Shown: positions 32,102 to 43,382, numbered from the stretch's first letter. The stretch is DNA of 64,000 nucleotides from Nitrosovibrio tenuis (GCF_900109785.1 NZ_FOBH01000005.1:62001-126000); one strand, 5' to 3'. Numbers and translations: made by a program. The notes: generated by a model from the sequence alone, not told the origin.

Positions 32102-32941
32102 ATGATTAGTAAACCGGATATTCTTAACGCCAAAATCCTGATCGTAGACGATCAGGATGCCAATGTCCGCCTGCTTGAGCAGATGCTCAGCGATGGAGGC
32201 TATACCTTTGTATCCTCGACAATGAATCCGCATGAGGTGTGCGACCTCTACCGCCAAAATCGCTACGATCTGATTCTGCTCGATTTACAGATGCCCGGCA
32301 TGGATGGGTTCCAGGTGCTGCAAGGACTGAAGGAAATCGAAACGAGCGGCTATTTGCCAGTGCTTGTCATTACCGCCCAGCCAGGCCATAAGCTGCGCGC
32401 GCTCCAGGCTGGGGCGAAGGATTTCGTCAGTAAACCGTTTGATCTGATCGAAGTTCAGACGCGTATATACAACATGCTGGAGGTACGCCTGTTGTATAAA
32501 AAGCTCCAGAATTACAATAAGGAGCTGGAGCAGACGGTGGCGCAACGGACCGCTGAACTGAGTGAGAGTGAAGCACGCTTTCGGCGCTTAACTGAATTGG
32601 CTTCCGATTGGTATTGGGAACAGGATGAAAAGGGCCATTTCACCAAGGTTTACGGGCCGGTTCTTGAAATGCTCGGGATTACCGTTGACACGTTGATGGG
32701 GGAACCCAAAGGAAACAAAGGAACGCATTGGAACGAAGCTGAGTATGCGGATTTCAGATCAAACATCGCATCGCGGCGACCCTTTCTGGATTTTGTGTAT
32801 AGCCGTACCAGATCTGATGGCTCCATGCAGTACTTGATGGTCAGCGGCGAGCCGATGTTCGATGCATCTGGCCGTTTTACCGGCTACCGCGGTATAGGTA
32901 AGGATGTTACCGACAGCATGCGTCCCAAATCAACCATATAA
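32102..32941 (+). CDS. Response regulator with REC and PAS domains, probably C-terminally shortened
   Basis: A 279-residue protein. Its receiver (residues 1-~125; Asp16/17, Asp61, FVSKPFD) is a close duplicate of the preceding gene's. A coiled-coil linker (LQNYNKELEQTVAQRTAELSE cut at the PAS border) joins a PAS domain with RFRRLTELASDWYWEQDEKG and the PAC-like GYRGIGKDVTD. In similar proteins a GGDEF or kinase domain follows this point, but here the frame stops 8 residues later (SMRPKSTI). It may be a naturally truncated signalling protein or a remnant. Confidence 0.85.
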   Translation: MISKPDILNAKILIVDDQDANVRLLEQMLSDGGYTFVSSTMNPHEVCDLYRQNRYDLILLDLQMPGMDGFQVLQGLKEIETSGYLPVLVITAQPGHKLRALQAGAKDFVSKPFDLIEVQTRIYNMLEVRLLYKKLQNYNKELEQTVAQRTAELSESEARFRRLTELASDWYWEQDEKGHFTKVYGPVLEMLGITVDTLMGEPKGNKGTHWNEAEYADFRSNIASRRPFLDFVYSRTRSDGSMQYLMVSGEPMFDASGRFTGYRGIGKDVTDSMRPKSTI

Positions 32942-33057
32942 CCGTTGCTCCGGGCAGTATGTAACAAAACAACCTCTTTATTTTACAGCTCAGTTTATTT
33001 CACAGCTCAGTTGCAGCGCAACAGCGCTTAGCCCATTTGATACCCCTCGGTTGATGC

Positions 33058-34026
33058 TCAGTTACCAGCCGAGTGTTCCACAGAAAAATTTATCAGCCGC
33101 TTCGGGGCTATTTCACCTCTGACCGTAATCTCTCCCAGTCCCAAGAAGCATTTTCCCTTATCGTACAGCCGAACCTTTTCCCCCTCCGTTAAGCTATGCT
33201 CCGAGATGTAATTTTCCACCGCTCGCCCCTGCCGCAACGATGCTGTTGCTGCGGCATCCAGCGTTGCAGCGGGTAGGTCATAGACCAGGCTATCGGCCGA
33301 AAGCAGGCAGTGTTCGCGCTCGGCCATCGGCATGGCTTCAAGTACTTCCAGCGTATAAGCATGCGCCAGATCGAAATCATCAAGAATAGTACGGCGTAAA
33401 GCGGTGAGATATGCCCCGCCGCATCCCAGCGCCCTGCCGATATCTTCAGCCAGTGTCCGAACGTAGGTACCCGTACCGCAATTGACCACGATACGAATCT
33501 CATCATGCGCCATCGCTGCCAGGCGGACATCATGAATGTAGACTTTCCGCGGTTGCCGTTCGATTACGACACCTTCCCTGGCGTAGCGATACAGGGGTCT
33601 TCCCTGGTGCTTCAGCGCGCTATACATAGGGGGTCTCTGCATGATCGGGCCGGTAAAGCTTTGCAGTACCGCCGTAACGTGTGGCGGCGTCAACCTCAAG
33701 CCCTGAGATTCTCCATTACCCGCTATAGAAATTTCCCCTTCGGCATCGCCCGTGGTGCTGAGATAACCCAGTTTCAATGTGGCATCATAAGTTTTATTCG
33801 CGCCCAGCAATATCGATGAAAATTTGGTGGCTTCTCCAAAGCAGATTGGCAACAGCCCTGTTGCCATTGGGTCAAGGGTTCCCGTATGGCCGGCCTTGGC
33901 CGCCGCAAACATGCGCTTGACCGTTTGAAGCGCCTTGTTGGAGGAGATTTGAGGAGGTTTATCGAGCAGCAGGACGCCGCTGATTTCACGCTTGAGCTGC
34001 CCGACGGACAAAACCTGGGGAATCAA
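33058..34026 (-). CDS. truB: tRNA pseudouridine(55) synthase
   Basis: A 322-residue enzyme that makes the universal pseudouridine 55 of the T-loop. Motif I is SGVLLLDKPPQISSN, and the catalytic Asp52 is in AGHTGTLDPMATG. GTYVRTLAEDIGRALGCGG and a C-terminal PUA-like segment (GKCFLGLGEITVRGEIAPKR) are present. It is the last gene of rimP-nusA-infB-rbfA-truB, 13 bases from rbfA. Confidence 0.97.
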   Translation of the reverse strand: MIPQVLSVGQLKREISGVLLLDKPPQISSNKALQTVKRMFAAAKAGHTGTLDPMATGLLPICFGEATKFSSILLGANKTYDATLKLGYLSTTGDAEGEISIAGNGESQGLRLTPPHVTAVLQSFTGPIMQRPPMYSALKHQGRPLYRYAREGVVIERQPRKVYIHDVRLAAMAHDEIRIVVNCGTGTYVRTLAEDIGRALGCGGAYLTALRRTILDDFDLAHAYTLEVLEAMPMAEREHCLLSADSLVYDLPAATLDAAATASLRQGRAVENYISEHSLTEGEKVRLYDKGKCFLGLGEITVRGEIAPKRLINFSVEHSAGN

Positions 34027-34039
34027 TTATTGGGGCTAA

Positions 34040-34420
34040 TCAAATGCTATCCGGCTCTTCCGGCGAACTCTCCTGGGCCACGGCTTCGTCTATCAGATGC
34101 GATAGACGTACCCCCCGCTCGATCGACTCGTCGTAGATGAAATGAAGTTGCGGAATTACCCGAAGCTTCAGCCGATGCGACAGATGGCTGCGTAAAAAAC
34201 CAGCCGCATGTTCCAGCCCGTTGGCCGTTAAAAAATTATCGCTTTCGCTCCGCAAGGTCGTATAGAACACCTTGGCATGGGCATAGTCGTGGCTCACCTC
34301 AACACCAGTCAAGGTGATCATGCCAATACGGGGGTCCTTGAGTTCGTTGCGGATCAAATCGGATAACTCACGCTGAATCTGGTCAGCAATACGTAGCGCG
34401 CGGGAATAATCTTTGGGCAT
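34040..34420 (-). CDS. rbfA: Ribosome-binding factor A
   Basis: A 126-residue KH-fold factor for late 30S maturation of the 16S 5' end. ATG at 34420 gives MPKDYSRALRIADQIQREL with a ggag upstream; the frame is open to 34447 but those codons overlap the infB end and are not family-like. Motifs are LKDPRIGMITLTGVEVSHDY and LRVIPQLHFIYDESIERG. Confidence 0.96.
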   Translation of the reverse strand: MPKDYSRALRIADQIQRELSDLIRNELKDPRIGMITLTGVEVSHDYAHAKVFYTTLRSESDNFLTANGLEHAAGFLRSHLSHRLKLRVIPQLHFIYDESIERGVRLSHLIDEAVAQESSPEEPDSI

Positions 34421-34446
34421 AATGCTCCAGTGCAGGCGAACCTGCA

Positions 34447-37089
34447 CTACAGGCTGCGTGCGACTTCGACGATTTCGTAAGTTTCGAGTTGATCGCCCGT
34501 CTGGATATCATTGAAGTTTTTCAACGTCAGGCCGCATTCGAAACCCGCCCGGACCTCTTTCACATCGTCCTTGAAGCGCTTCAAGGAATCCAGTTCACCA
34601 GTATGAATCAGTTGCCCGTTGCGTATCAGTCTCACCAGCGAACTTCGTTTGATGACACCTTCGAGTACATAGCAACCCGCTACGGCACCCACTTTGGAAA
34701 TACGGAACACCTCTCTGATCTCCACCAAGCCGGTAATATTCTCTTTGCGATCAGGTGCCATCATCCCCGATAGGGCCGCCTTGATTTCATCCACTGCCTC
34801 ATAAATAATGCTGTAGTAACGTACATCCACGCCGGTCGAAGCGATGAGCTTGCGTGCGACCGAATCCGCACGGCTGTTGAAACCAATCACAACGGCTTTG
34901 GAAGCAAGCGCCAGATTAATGTCTGATTCGGTAATTGCCCCCACCCCGCTATGGATGATGTTGACTCTGACCTCGTCGGTGGAAAGTCTTTGCAGAGCAT
35001 GAGTCAGCGCCTCATAGGAACCCTGCACGTCAGCCTTAATGATGAGCGGAAGCACTTTAATCTCGCCCTTCTGCTCAAATACGTTTTCCAGTTTGGCGGC
35101 CTGTTGCCTCGCCAGTTTTACATCGCGAAATTTGCCTTGACGAAAGAGCGCAATCTCGCGGGCCTTGCGCTCATCCGTTAATGAGATGACCGATTCTCCC
35201 GCTACAGGAACTTCAGACAAACCCTGAATTTCCACGGGTATGGAAGGCCCTGCCTGTTCCACCGCATTGCCATTTTCGTCAAGCATTGCCCGCACCCGCC
35301 CAAATACAGCGCCTGCCAGCAGTATGTCGCCACGCTTCAGCGTGCCGGATTGCACGAGTATTGTTGCCACTGGTCCACGCCCCTTGTCAAGACGTGATTC
35401 AATAACGATACCTCTGGCGGCTGCGTCCCTGGCTGCACGGAGTTCCAGCACTTCGGCCTGGAGCAGCACGCTTTCCAGAAGTGCATCGATGCCCTGCCCG
35501 GTCTTGGCGGAAACCTCAACAAACATGATATCTCCGCCCCAATCTTCCGGCACGACTTCATGAGCCACCAGCTCCTGCCTGATCCGCTCGGGATTCGCTT
35601 CGGGCTTGTCGATTTTCGTTACTGCAACCACGATAGGCACCTTGGCGGCCTTGGCATGATGAATTGCTTCGATCGTCTGAGGCATGACTCCGTCATCCGC
35701 CGCCACGACCAATACAACCAAATCGGTAACCTTCGCGCCCCGGGCTCGCATAGCCGTAAAGGCCTCATGGCCAGGCGTATCCAGAAAGGTCACCATGCCG
35801 CGCTCCGTTTCCACGTGGTAAGCGCCGATATGCTGTGTAATGCCACCCGCTTCCCCGCTCGCCACGCGGGTGCGCCGTATATAGTCCAGCAGGGATGTCT
35901 TGCCGTGGTCAACATGACCCATCACAGTAACTACCGGCGCACGTGGCTCTGTTTGCGAGCCTGCAGCCGGCAGTTCAGTATCAGCCAAAAATGCCTCGGG
36001 ACTGTCCAATGTCGCATACTTCGCAATATGCCCTAATTCTTCCACCACGATCATGGCGGTTTCCTGGTCCAGCATCTGATTGATGGTTACCATATTCCCC
36101 ATTTTCATCAAAGCCTTGATTACTTCTGCGGCCTTGATCGACATTTTCTGCGCTAAAGCGCCGACAGAAATGGTTTCGGGCACCATCACCTCGTGCACTA
36201 TAGGCTCGGTCGGTGCGGAAAAGCTATGAGCGCCCTGCTCCTCGCCAGCGCCTTTACTGTATTTATCCTTGCGCGCACGCCACCCCCTCCCGCCCGAGAG
36301 GTCTCCGCGCGTCTTGAGTCCGCGTTTTTCGACTTTTTCATCTTTCCAGACCACCTGCTTGGTCTGTTTCTTTTTCTTTTCAGCCTTGGCAGCCTTGTCT
36401 TCGGGTTTGACCACCGGTTTATGCAGAGTGCCTTCAGTTACCGCAGGCTGCGGCTGGGCTTCTACAACGCCAGCCTGAACCTCGGTTGGACCGGCAGGCG
36501 CGGGCGCGGGTGCGGGTGCGGGTACCGGAACGGGCTCAGGAGCAACCGCCGATTCAGGAGCCACCTCCGGTTCTTTGATTTCACCTGCGGCGGGCTTCTG
36601 CCGCTGCTTCTTTTCCCTGAGCTCCGCGGTCTGCCGCGCGATCAGTTCAGCCTGTTTTCTTGCTTCCTCCTGCCGCAATGCAAGTTGCGCGGCATCCACT
36701 ACCGGCGCGACGACCGGGGCTGGCGCAGGCGCCGCGGACGGGACCGCCGGCTCCACCTTTTTAAGCCCGACCGATACCTTATCGCTTAAGTCGCCCCTTA
36801 CGATAACACGCTTCTTGCGAACCTCCACCTGGATACTGCGCGCTTTTCCAGTGCTATCCGCTTTCTTGATTTCGGAAGTCTGCCGGCGTGGGGGCAGGGA
36901 GATCTTGCCCTTTTCCTCCCTGGAACCGTGTAGCCTGCGCAAATACTCGAGAAGCTGAGTTTTGTCCGTCTCAGTCAGGCTATCCTGGTTCTGATGCTTG
37001 CTGACGCCGGCAGCTTTCAATTGCTCAAGCAATACTACCGGGAGTACGCCCAGTTCACTCGCAAATTGTTCTACACTCATTTGAGACAT
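34447..37089 (-). CDS. infB: Translation initiation factor IF-2
   Basis: An 880-residue GTPase that brings fMet-tRNA to the 30S subunit. The variable N-terminal half has an IF2-N domain ([20 protein letters not shown]), a long Ala/Pro/Glu/Lys linker with a [10 protein letters not shown] run near residue 190, and a second IF2-N near 300. The G domain has GHVDHGKT (~388), [16 protein letters not shown] and [11 protein letters not shown]-terminal domains include the Cys-containing [20 protein letters not shown]. Internal starts that would give shorter IF-2 forms, as in E. coli, were not evaluated. Confidence 0.98.
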   Translation of the reverse strand: MSQMSVEQFASELGVLPVVLLEQLKAAGVSKHQNQDSLTETDKTQLLEYLRRLHGSREEKGKISLPPRRQTSEIKKADSTGKARSIQVEVRKKRVIVRGDLSDKVSVGLKKVEPAVPSAAPAPAPVVAPVVDAAQLALRQEEARKQAELIARQTAELREKKQRQKPAAGEIKEPEVAPESAVAPEPVPVPAPAPAPAPAGPTEVQAGVVEAQPQPAVTEGTLHKPVVKPEDKAAKAEKKKKQTKQVVWKDEKVEKRGLKTRGDLSGGRGWRARKDKYSKGAGEEQGAHSFSAPTEPIVHEVMVPETISVGALAQKMSIKAAEVIKALMKMGNMVTINQMLDQETAMIVVEELGHIAKYATLDSPEAFLADTELPAAGSQTEPRAPVVTVMGHVDHGKTSLLDYIRRTRVASGEAGGITQHIGAYHVETERGMVTFLDTPGHEAFTAMRARGAKVTDLVVLVVAADDGVMPQTIEAIHHAKAAKVPIVVAVTKIDKPEANPERIRQELVAHEVVPEDWGGDIMFVEVSAKTGQGIDALLESVLLQAEVLELRAARDAAARGIVIESRLDKGRGPVATILVQSGTLKRGDILLAGAVFGRVRAMLDENGNAVEQAGPSIPVEIQGLSEVPVAGESVISLTDERKAREIALFRQGKFRDVKLARQQAAKLENVFEQKGEIKVLPLIIKADVQGSYEALTHALQRLSTDEVRVNIIHSGVGAITESDINLALASKAVVIGFNSRADSVARKLIASTGVDVRYYSIIYEAVDEIKAALSGMMAPDRKENITGLVEIREVFRISKVGAVAGCYVLEGVIKRSSLVRLIRNGQLIHTGELDSLKRFKDDVKEVRAGFECGLTLKNFNDIQTGDQLETYEIVEVARSL

Positions 37090-37127
37090 CGATAACCTTC
37101 TATAACGCTATGCCTTCTGTGCTGTAA

Positions 37128-38600
37128 TCAAGCAAACCATGGCGCGCGTGCCGCCATGATCAATTGCCTGGCTCGTTCGGTGTCCATCTCGACCATTTCC
37201 ATCAGATCATCGACAGCCAGGTCGGCAAGATCCTCTTGAGTATTCACGCCCTTAGCCGCCAATTCACGCGCAGTCTGACTGTCCATGCCCTCCAGCGAAA
37301 GCAGATCTTCCGCTATGTGCTCCACCTTTTCCTCGGTAACGATCGCTTCGGTCAAGAGCGCGTTGCGGGCTCGAGTTCGGAGTTCGTTCACCGTCTGCTC
37401 GTCAAACGCTTCAATCTCCATCATTTCGTTAAGCGGCACGTATGCCACTTCTTCAAGTGTCGTAAACCCTTCCTGCACCAGGATATCGGCAACTTCGTCG
37501 TCTACATCGAGTTTTTCCATGAAAAGCTGCCGAAGGATGGAAAATTCCTCTTCATTTTTTGCCTGTGACTCCTCCATCGTCATGATGTTGAGTTCCCAGC
37601 CGGTCAACTCCGAGGCCAGCCGCACATTTTGCCCACCGCGGCCGATCGCCTGAGCAAGGTTATCCTCATCCACCACGATATCCATGCTATGTTTTTCCTC
37701 ATCCACCAGAATGCTGCTGATCTCGGCAGGAGCCAGCGCATTAATTACGAATGTGGCGGGATCATCAGCCCACAAAATGATATCGACTCTTTCTCCAGCC
37801 AATTCCCCAGTCACAGCCTGTACCCTCGAGCCGCGCATGCCCACACAGGTACCGATCGGATCAACGCGCGGATCATTGGATTTAACGGCAATCTTAGCGC
37901 GTGAACCCGGGTCCCGTGCGGCAACCCTGATCTCCAGCAAGCCTTCCTCAATTTCCGGTACTTCCAGCTCAAACAGTTTTATCAGAAACTCCGGTGCGAT
38001 CCGCGACAATACCAACTGCGGTCCTCGCGCAGCACGCTCGACCTTGTATAAGTAGGCGCGTACGCGATCTCCGACCCGCAAGTTTTCCTTTGGAATCATC
38101 TGGTCCCGAGGCAGCGCCGCCTCGACCCTGCCTGATTCGACGATAGCGTTGCCGCGTTCCATGCGCTTGATGGTTCCGGTGACCATGAATTCCTTGCGTT
38201 CGAGAAAATCGTTCAGAATCTGCTCGCGCTCCGCGTCGCGTATCTTCTGAAAAATCACCTGCTTCGCCGCCTGCGCGCCAATACGCCCAAACTCGACCGG
38301 TTCCAGCACCTCCTCGATATATTCCTCCAGCTTGATCTCGGGATTGCGATCCAACGCTTCGCTTAGCGCAATTTGACGGGCGGGTTCCTCCACCGCGTCG
38401 TCGGGCACCACCTGCCAACGGCGCAAGGACTGATAATCGCCCGTTTGATGATCTATTGACACGCGCACATCAGCGTCCTCATGAAAACGCTTTTTCGTAG
38501 CGGACGCCAATGCCGATTCGAGTGCGATAAAAACAATGTCTTTCTCGACATTCTTTTCGCGCGCCAATGCATCCACCAATAGCAGAACCTCGCGGGTCAT
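37128..38600 (-). CDS. nusA: Transcription termination/antitermination protein NusA
   Basis: A 490-residue RNA polymerase-associated factor. ATG 38600, preceded by ctggaggtaac, gives [18 protein letters not shown] and is preferred over the frame start at 38615. The N-terminal RNAP-binding domain, S1 domain ([18 protein letters not shown]), KH1/KH2 ([35 protein letters not shown]) and two acidic AR2 repeats ([33 protein letters not shown]) are all present. It is co-transcribed with rimP and infB. Confidence 0.98.
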   Translation of the reverse strand: MTREVLLLVDALAREKNVEKDIVFIALESALASATKKRFHEDADVRVSIDHQTGDYQSLRRWQVVPDDAVEEPARQIALSEALDRNPEIKLEEYIEEVLEPVEFGRIGAQAAKQVIFQKIRDAEREQILNDFLERKEFMVTGTIKRMERGNAIVESGRVEAALPRDQMIPKENLRVGDRVRAYLYKVERAARGPQLVLSRIAPEFLIKLFELEVPEIEEGLLEIRVAARDPGSRAKIAVKSNDPRVDPIGTCVGMRGSRVQAVTGELAGERVDIILWADDPATFVINALAPAEISSILVDEEKHSMDIVVDEDNLAQAIGRGGQNVRLASELTGWELNIMTMEESQAKNEEEFSILRQLFMEKLDVDDEVADILVQEGFTTLEEVAYVPLNEMMEIEAFDEQTVNELRTRARNALLTEAIVTEEKVEHIAEDLLSLEGMDSQTARELAAKGVNTQEDLADLAVDDLMEMVEMDTERARQLIMAARAPWFA

Positions 38601-38629
38601 GTTACCTCCAGCCAATATTTCTCGGACAA

Positions 38630-39058
38630 TTACAATTTGGGAACCAAACGAGCCTTTTCAAGATTGTTCAGCTCAAGATCGAGCACTTTCCCATCCACTT
38701 CCAATTTTAAAATTCCGTCGTTCACTTCACGCAGAATTCCAACAAAATTTCTTTGCCCCTGCAATGCAACACGTAGTTTCAGTTTAGCCGACTCGCCCGC
38801 AAAACGGATGAAGTCAGACGGTTTTTTGAGCGGCCTATCCAGGCCAGGTGACGAAACCTCCAGCCGATCGTAATCGATATTCTCAACCGCGAACAGGCGG
38901 CTTAAATGATTGCTGACGGCCACACAGTCATCCACGCTGACGCCGCCGGTTTTGTCTATAAACACCCGCAGCAGCCTGCCGCGCGAAATCCGTTCAACGT
39001 CAATGAGTTCATAACCCAACCCAGACAAGGTTGAATCGAGCAATTCATACAGATCCAT
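38630..39058 (-). CDS. rimP: Ribosome maturation factor RimP
   Basis: A 142-residue cytoplasmic factor for 30S assembly, first gene of the operon. It begins [20 protein letters not shown] and contains [20 protein letters not shown] and [20 protein letters not shown], the hallmark of the family. The C-terminal SH3-like part ends [14 protein letters not shown] terminator-like hairpin lies 16 bases upstream of its start. Confidence 0.96.
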   Translation of the reverse strand: MDLYELLDSTLSGLGYELIDVERISRGRLLRVFIDKTGGVSVDDCVAVSNHLSRLFAVENIDYDRLEVSSPGLDRPLKKPSDFIRFAGESAKLKLRVALQGQRNFVGILREVNDGILKLEVDGKVLDLELNNLEKARLVPKL

Positions 39059-39073
39059 GGCATTGACACAAAC

Positions 39074-39098
39074 AAAAAATGGGCTGAAAAAAGCCCAT
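39074..39098 (-). terminator. Leader terminator/attenuator hairpin upstream of rimP
   Basis: Read on the minus strand, ATGGGCT-(TTTTTC)-AGCCCAT is followed by six T residues, a textbook intrinsic terminator placed inside the rimP-nusA-infB leader. No gene is seen upstream on that strand to be terminated, so it may regulate entry into the operon. NusA itself affects termination in the leader of the E. coli nusA operon, which makes autoregulation an attractive but unproven idea. Confidence 0.7.
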
Positions 39099-39368
39099 AG
39101 TTATTGTTATTTTAGCAAAAATTTATAATTAATGAAATAAGATACTTGATGAATTCGAAATTGCCAGGGCCGCCGTGAAAACCGGGGTTTCCCGGCCGGC
39201 ATACGCTATGGCCTGGCTGGCAAATCGCGACAGCTATCCTTCATGATGGCTGGGTTGCGAAGCGGTGACTCGGGATGACAAACTCAGGGGTTGATAAACT
39301 CCAGGCCCCGGAATGGTACAATTTTAAAAAATAAGTGAGTTTTCAGAACAAAACTACCGGAGGCGCCC
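39099..39368. other. Divergent promoter region between rimP and acs
   Basis: No gene is seen. AT-rich sequence at 39100-39150 should hold the rimP operon promoter (minus strand). On the plus strand TTGATA (39291) and TACAAT (39317) resemble -35 and -10 boxes but are 20 bases apart, too far for a confident acs promoter. Confidence 0.4.
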
Positions 39369-41336
39369 GTGTCCACCCTTAAATCCATTTTACATGAAAC
39401 CCGTGTATTCCCGCCTAATGAGAAATTTGTAAAACAGGCTAATCTGTCCGGAATCCAAGCTTACCATAACCTCTACGCCGAAGCTGAAAGGGATCTCCCC
39501 GCCTTCTGGGACAAGCTAGCGCGTGAAAATATCATTTGGCACAAGCCGTTCACCCGGGTTCTGGATGAAAGCCACCATCCTTTTTTCAGATGGTTTGATG
39601 ATGGTGAGCTGAACGTTTCCTTTAATTGCCTCGACCGCCATCTTGCCACTCAGCCGGACAAGATTGCGATCATTTTTGAAGCCGACGACGGCAAGGTGAC
39701 CACGGCCACTTATCGCGATCTTCACAAGCGCGTATGCCAGTTTGCCAACGGACTGAAATCGCTGGGTATCAGCAAGGGTGATCGTGTCATTATTTATATG
39801 CCAATGAGCATCGAAGCCGTGGTAGCGATGCAGGCGTGTGCGCGCATAGGCGCAACGCATTCGGTAGTATTCGGCGGTTTTTCCGCCAAAAGCCTACATG
39901 AGCGAATTACGGATGCGGGTGCGGTGGCTGTCATTACCGCCGATGAGCAACACCGGGGCGGGAAAATCAACCATCTGAAAAGCGCGGTAGATGAAGCGCT
40001 TGCCATGGGAGGAACCGGCTCCGTGAAATCTGTGGTGGTTTATAAACGCGGCCAGGGAAACCTGGCGTTGCAGGTTCCGCGCGATGTCTGGTGGCACGAG
40101 CTGATCAAGGACCAGAGTGATTCATGCGAGCCCGAATGGGTTAATGCCGAACATCCGCTTTTTACGCTCTACACCTCCGGTTCGACCGGCAAACCGAAGG
40201 GCGTACAGCACTCCTCCGCGGGCTACCTTCTGGGTGCCATCATGAGCATGCAATGGGTATTCGATTACAAACCCACCGATGTGTTCTGGTGCACAGCCGA
40301 TGTCGGCTGGGTAACCGGCCACAGCTATGTCACATACGGACCGCTCGCGGTAGGCGCCACCCAGGTTGTGTTCGAGGGAGTGCCCACTTTCCCCGACGCG
40401 GGTCGCTTCTGGAAACTCATCCAGGACCATAAAGTAACGACTTTTTACACCGCGCCCACCGCCATTCGCTCGCTGATAAAATTCGGCGCAGACCTGCCCG
40501 GAAAATACGATCTTTCTTCGCTGCGGCTGCTCGGCTCAGTGGGCGAGCCAATCAATCCGGAAGCGTGGATGTGGTATTACACCGTTGTGGGCAAATCCCG
40601 CTGCCCCGTGGTGGATACCTGGTGGCAAACCGAAACAGGCAGCCACATGATCGCCCCCACGCCTGGCGCCATATCGCTCAAGCCGGGTTCCTGCACGTTG
40701 CCGCTACCGGGCATCATGGCAGCCATTGTGGATGAAGCGGGCCACGATGTGCCTGACGGCAAGGGCGGATTCCTGGTCATCAAGCGCCCGTTCCCCTCGC
40801 AGGCGCGCACGCTGTGGGGCGATCCGGAACGCTTCAAGAAAACGTATTTTCCTGACGAGCTGGGTGGAAAATATTATCTGGCTGGCGATTCGGCCAACCG
40901 CGATCTGGACGGCTACTTCTGGATCATGGGGCGCATTGACGATGTACTGAACGTTTCCGGCCACCGTTTGGGAACCATGGAAATAGAATCCGCTCTGGTG
41001 GCCAGCCCGCTGGTCGCGGAAGCGGCGGTAGTGGGCAAACCTGACGAAATCAAAGGCGAAGCAATTGTGGCGTTCGTCGTCCTGAAAGGTGCTCGCCCTC
41101 AAGGCGAGGATGCCCATGCTACCGTGATTGAACTGCGCAATTGGGTCTCCGGCGAAATAGGCCCTATTGCGAGGCCCGATGAGATCCGCTTCGGCGACAA
41201 CCTGCCCAAGACCCGTTCCGGCAAAATCATGCGCCGCCTGCTGCGCACGCTCGCCAGGGGCGAGGAAATAACCCAGGATGTATCTACGCTGGAAAACCCG
41301 GCAATACTTGAACAATTGAAACAACCAGTCGCGTAG
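39369..41336 (+). CDS. acs: Acetyl-CoA synthetase
   Basis: A 655-residue AMP-forming ligase that activates acetate to acetyl-CoA. The ANL motifs are [18 protein letters not shown] (P-loop-like), [10 protein letters not shown] and the C-terminal TRSGKIMRR, which contains the Lys that is acetylated to silence this family. The N-terminal cap [19 protein letters not shown] fits Acs rather than medium-chain ligases; a propionyl-CoA synthetase cannot be fully excluded. The start is GTG at 39369, after an accggagg ribosome site. An MBL hydrolase follows 21 bases later. Confidence 0.93.
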   Translation: MSTLKSILHETRVFPPNEKFVKQANLSGIQAYHNLYAEAERDLPAFWDKLARENIIWHKPFTRVLDESHHPFFRWFDDGELNVSFNCLDRHLATQPDKIAIIFEADDGKVTTATYRDLHKRVCQFANGLKSLGISKGDRVIIYMPMSIEAVVAMQACARIGATHSVVFGGFSAKSLHERITDAGAVAVITADEQHRGGKINHLKSAVDEALAMGGTGSVKSVVVYKRGQGNLALQVPRDVWWHELIKDQSDSCEPEWVNAEHPLFTLYTSGSTGKPKGVQHSSAGYLLGAIMSMQWVFDYKPTDVFWCTADVGWVTGHSYVTYGPLAVGATQVVFEGVPTFPDAGRFWKLIQDHKVTTFYTAPTAIRSLIKFGADLPGKYDLSSLRLLGSVGEPINPEAWMWYYTVVGKSRCPVVDTWWQTETGSHMIAPTPGAISLKPGSCTLPLPGIMAAIVDEAGHDVPDGKGGFLVIKRPFPSQARTLWGDPERFKKTYFPDELGGKYYLAGDSANRDLDGYFWIMGRIDDVLNVSGHRLGTMEIESALVASPLVAEAAVVGKPDEIKGEAIVAFVVLKGARPQGEDAHATVIELRNWVSGEIGPIARPDEIRFGDNLPKTRSGKIMRRLLRTLARGEEITQDVSTLENPAILEQLKQPVA

Positions 41337-41357
41337 CCGCGGCATCTGAGCAGCCTC

Positions 41358-42392
41358 ATGAAAAACAATGGCCTTTCTCAGGCGATAAATCCCCAGGCGG
41401 AAGCGCGGGTCGATGCGCCGATTACTTTTATGTCTTCCGACCATGTGCCGCGGGTCACTGATTATGGCTTCGGCATTAGCGCCATTGACGCCGATTATCT
41501 CCGTCCGGGGCTGGCCGCCATCCACTTGGTCGTTGAGGGCGACAAAGCGGCATTGGTCGACACGGGGACCTCATCTTCGGTTCCCGGGCTGATACGTGTG
41601 TTGGGAATAAAGAATCTCGACCCTGCGGATATAGCGTATGTGTTCGTCACGCATATACACCTCGATCACGCCGGGGGTGCCGGAGAATTCATGCGTTGTT
41701 TTCCCAACGCGAAGCTGGTGGTGCATCCGCGCGGCGCGCGGCACATGGCCGATCCCGCCAGGCTTATCGCGAGCGCGATGTCAGTCTATGGAGAAATGGA
41801 ATTCAAGCGCATGTATGGAGTTATCCGTCCGGTCGATGCAAACCGTATTATCGAGGCGCCGGATGGATTCAGCCTGGATTTCAACGGCAGGCCCCTGGTT
41901 TTCCTCGATACGCCAGGCCATGCGCGCCATCACTATTGTATCTTCGATAGATCAAGCCAATCTTTTTTTACGGGCGACACTTTTGGCCTTTCCTATCGCG
42001 AATTTGACGTGGATGGCATGGAATTCGTCTTCCCAACCACAACCCCGGTGCAGTTCGATCCCGTGGCGGCGCACGCTTCGCTGGACCGGATTATGGGCTA
42101 TGAACCCTCGTACGCTTTTCTCACACATTATGGACGAATCGGCCATTTACCGCGCCATGCCCTCGAGCTGCACCAACTGATCGATGCACATGTGAGGATA
42201 GCCAGAGAATTACGCGACGTTCCCGATAGGCGCACTGCATTGGTGGAAGAGCTTGGAAACCTGTTGCTAAGCCGGATTGTCGCACACGGCTGCAAGTTGC
42301 CACAGGAGGAGATTCATGATCTGTTGAGTCTCGATGTCGGGCTCAACGTACAGGGGCTGGAGAACTGGCTGGATCATGCGGGCGGGAATTGA
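41358..42392 (+). CDS. MBL-fold metallo-hydrolase
   Basis: A 344-residue protein of the metallo-beta-lactamase superfamily. The metal motif is THIHLDHAGGAGEF (~96-109), with further ligands in DTPGHARHHYCIF and FFTGDTFG, and a C-terminal helical extension (~230-344). Glyoxalase-II-like thiolester hydrolysis is common for such proteins, but the substrate is unknown. It follows acs closely and may serve acyl-CoA or thioester clean-up, by context only. The start could lie further in (MSSDHVPRVTDYG, 41430). Confidence 0.82.
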   Translation: MKNNGLSQAINPQAEARVDAPITFMSSDHVPRVTDYGFGISAIDADYLRPGLAAIHLVVEGDKAALVDTGTSSSVPGLIRVLGIKNLDPADIAYVFVTHIHLDHAGGAGEFMRCFPNAKLVVHPRGARHMADPARLIASAMSVYGEMEFKRMYGVIRPVDANRIIEAPDGFSLDFNGRPLVFLDTPGHARHHYCIFDRSSQSFFTGDTFGLSYREFDVDGMEFVFPTTTPVQFDPVAAHASLDRIMGYEPSYAFLTHYGRIGHLPRHALELHQLIDAHVRIARELRDVPDRRTALVEELGNLLLSRIVAHGCKLPQEEIHDLLSLDVGLNVQGLENWLDHAGGN

Positions 42393-42548
42393 AAGCAAAC
42401 ACAGGTAGAGGGCAGTGTAGAGAAAGCGATTTTCAAGCAAAAGATTTTGGGATTTAAAATACTATTTAACAGCTGACAATATTTAGATAGTTTGAATATT
42501 CTCATCCATATAGTTGTCCGCAGCAGTCTTGCACTTCAGACGTCCAAT

Positions 42549-43382
42549 TCAGACCGTCCAATCCAGATCGTCCTTTACCTGCCTCACCCTCTCAAAAAAA
42601 CACACCGCCGCCGCTGCCGCCGCATTCAATGATTCCATGTCGCCGGACATAGGAATGCAGATTTGTTCACTACTTGCTTGCAGTATGGCATCCGACAAGC
42701 CCGCCCCCTCGTTGCCGAACACAAATGCGACGGGTCCGGTTAAACGGGTCTGATAAAGGCTTGTTCTCGCCTTCAGGCTGGTGGCGATCACCTTACCGAG
42801 GAATGTTCGCGCTACGCCTAAAAGATCGGATTGCTCGTGTATGCGCAGCAAAAAATGCGCACCCATTGCCGCTCGCAGCGTCTTGGGCGACCAGGCATCG
42901 GCACAACCATCGGAAAGGTAGGCGTCGCTTGCGCCCGCTGCGGCAGCGGAACGCAAAATGGAACCCAGATTGCCGGGGTCCTGTATGGCTTCAAGCAGCA
43001 CGCAAAAAGAATCACCCGACTGACCCTTCCGCGCAGGCATAGCTGCGGATAGCGAAGCGGGTAAGGAAATGGGCACGAGTGCGATAATGCCCGTTGGGGT
43101 TTTTACCGGAGAAACCTCACGGAACAAGCTATCAGGCAACACAACCACTTTCTCGCCCTTTTCGCCCCCCTGCTCTGCCAGCAGGTGTTTTACTTCCTGG
43201 TTTTCAAGATAAGATTTGCTGACGATCAGGTAGTGCGGCAGCCCGATGACATGATGATACGTGTCGATCAGGTGAACGCCGTCGAGAAGGGTTAGTCCAG
43301 CCCCTTTGCGTTCTTGCGCAGATCCTGCCAGCTTGATCAATTGCTTGAAAAATGCGTTATCGCGAGAGGTAATAAATTTCAT
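42549..43382 (-). CDS. TrmH/SpoU family RNA 2'-O-methyltransferase
   Basis: A 277-residue SPOUT enzyme. ATG 43382 (MKFITSRDNAFFKQLIKL) is used; the frame runs to 43619, but that part overlaps greB and is not family-like. The N-terminal substrate-binding domain (GLTLLDGVHLIDTYHHV) precedes the knotted SAM-binding domain with motif 1 LLEAIQDPGNLGSILRSAAA, motif 2 VAFVFGNEGAGLSDAI and motif 3 CIPMSGDMESLNAAAAAAV. It is similar to TsnR/RlmB-type rRNA methyltransferases; the target is unknown. Confidence 0.9.
   Translation of the reverse strand: MKFITSRDNAFFKQLIKLAGSAQERKGAGLTLLDGVHLIDTYHHVIGLPHYLIVSKSYLENQEVKHLLAEQGGEKGEKVVVLPDSLFREVSPVKTPTGIIALVPISLPASLSAAMPARKGQSGDSFCVLLEAIQDPGNLGSILRSAAAAGASDAYLSDGCADAWSPKTLRAAMGAHFLLRIHEQSDLLGVARTFLGKVIATSLKARTSLYQTRLTGPVAFVFGNEGAGLSDAILQASSEQICIPMSGDMESLNAAAAAAVCFFERVRQVKDDLDWTV

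Noticed and set aside
39291-39322. acs promoter TTGATA...TACAAT
   Set aside because: Spacer is 20 bases, outside the normal 16-18.
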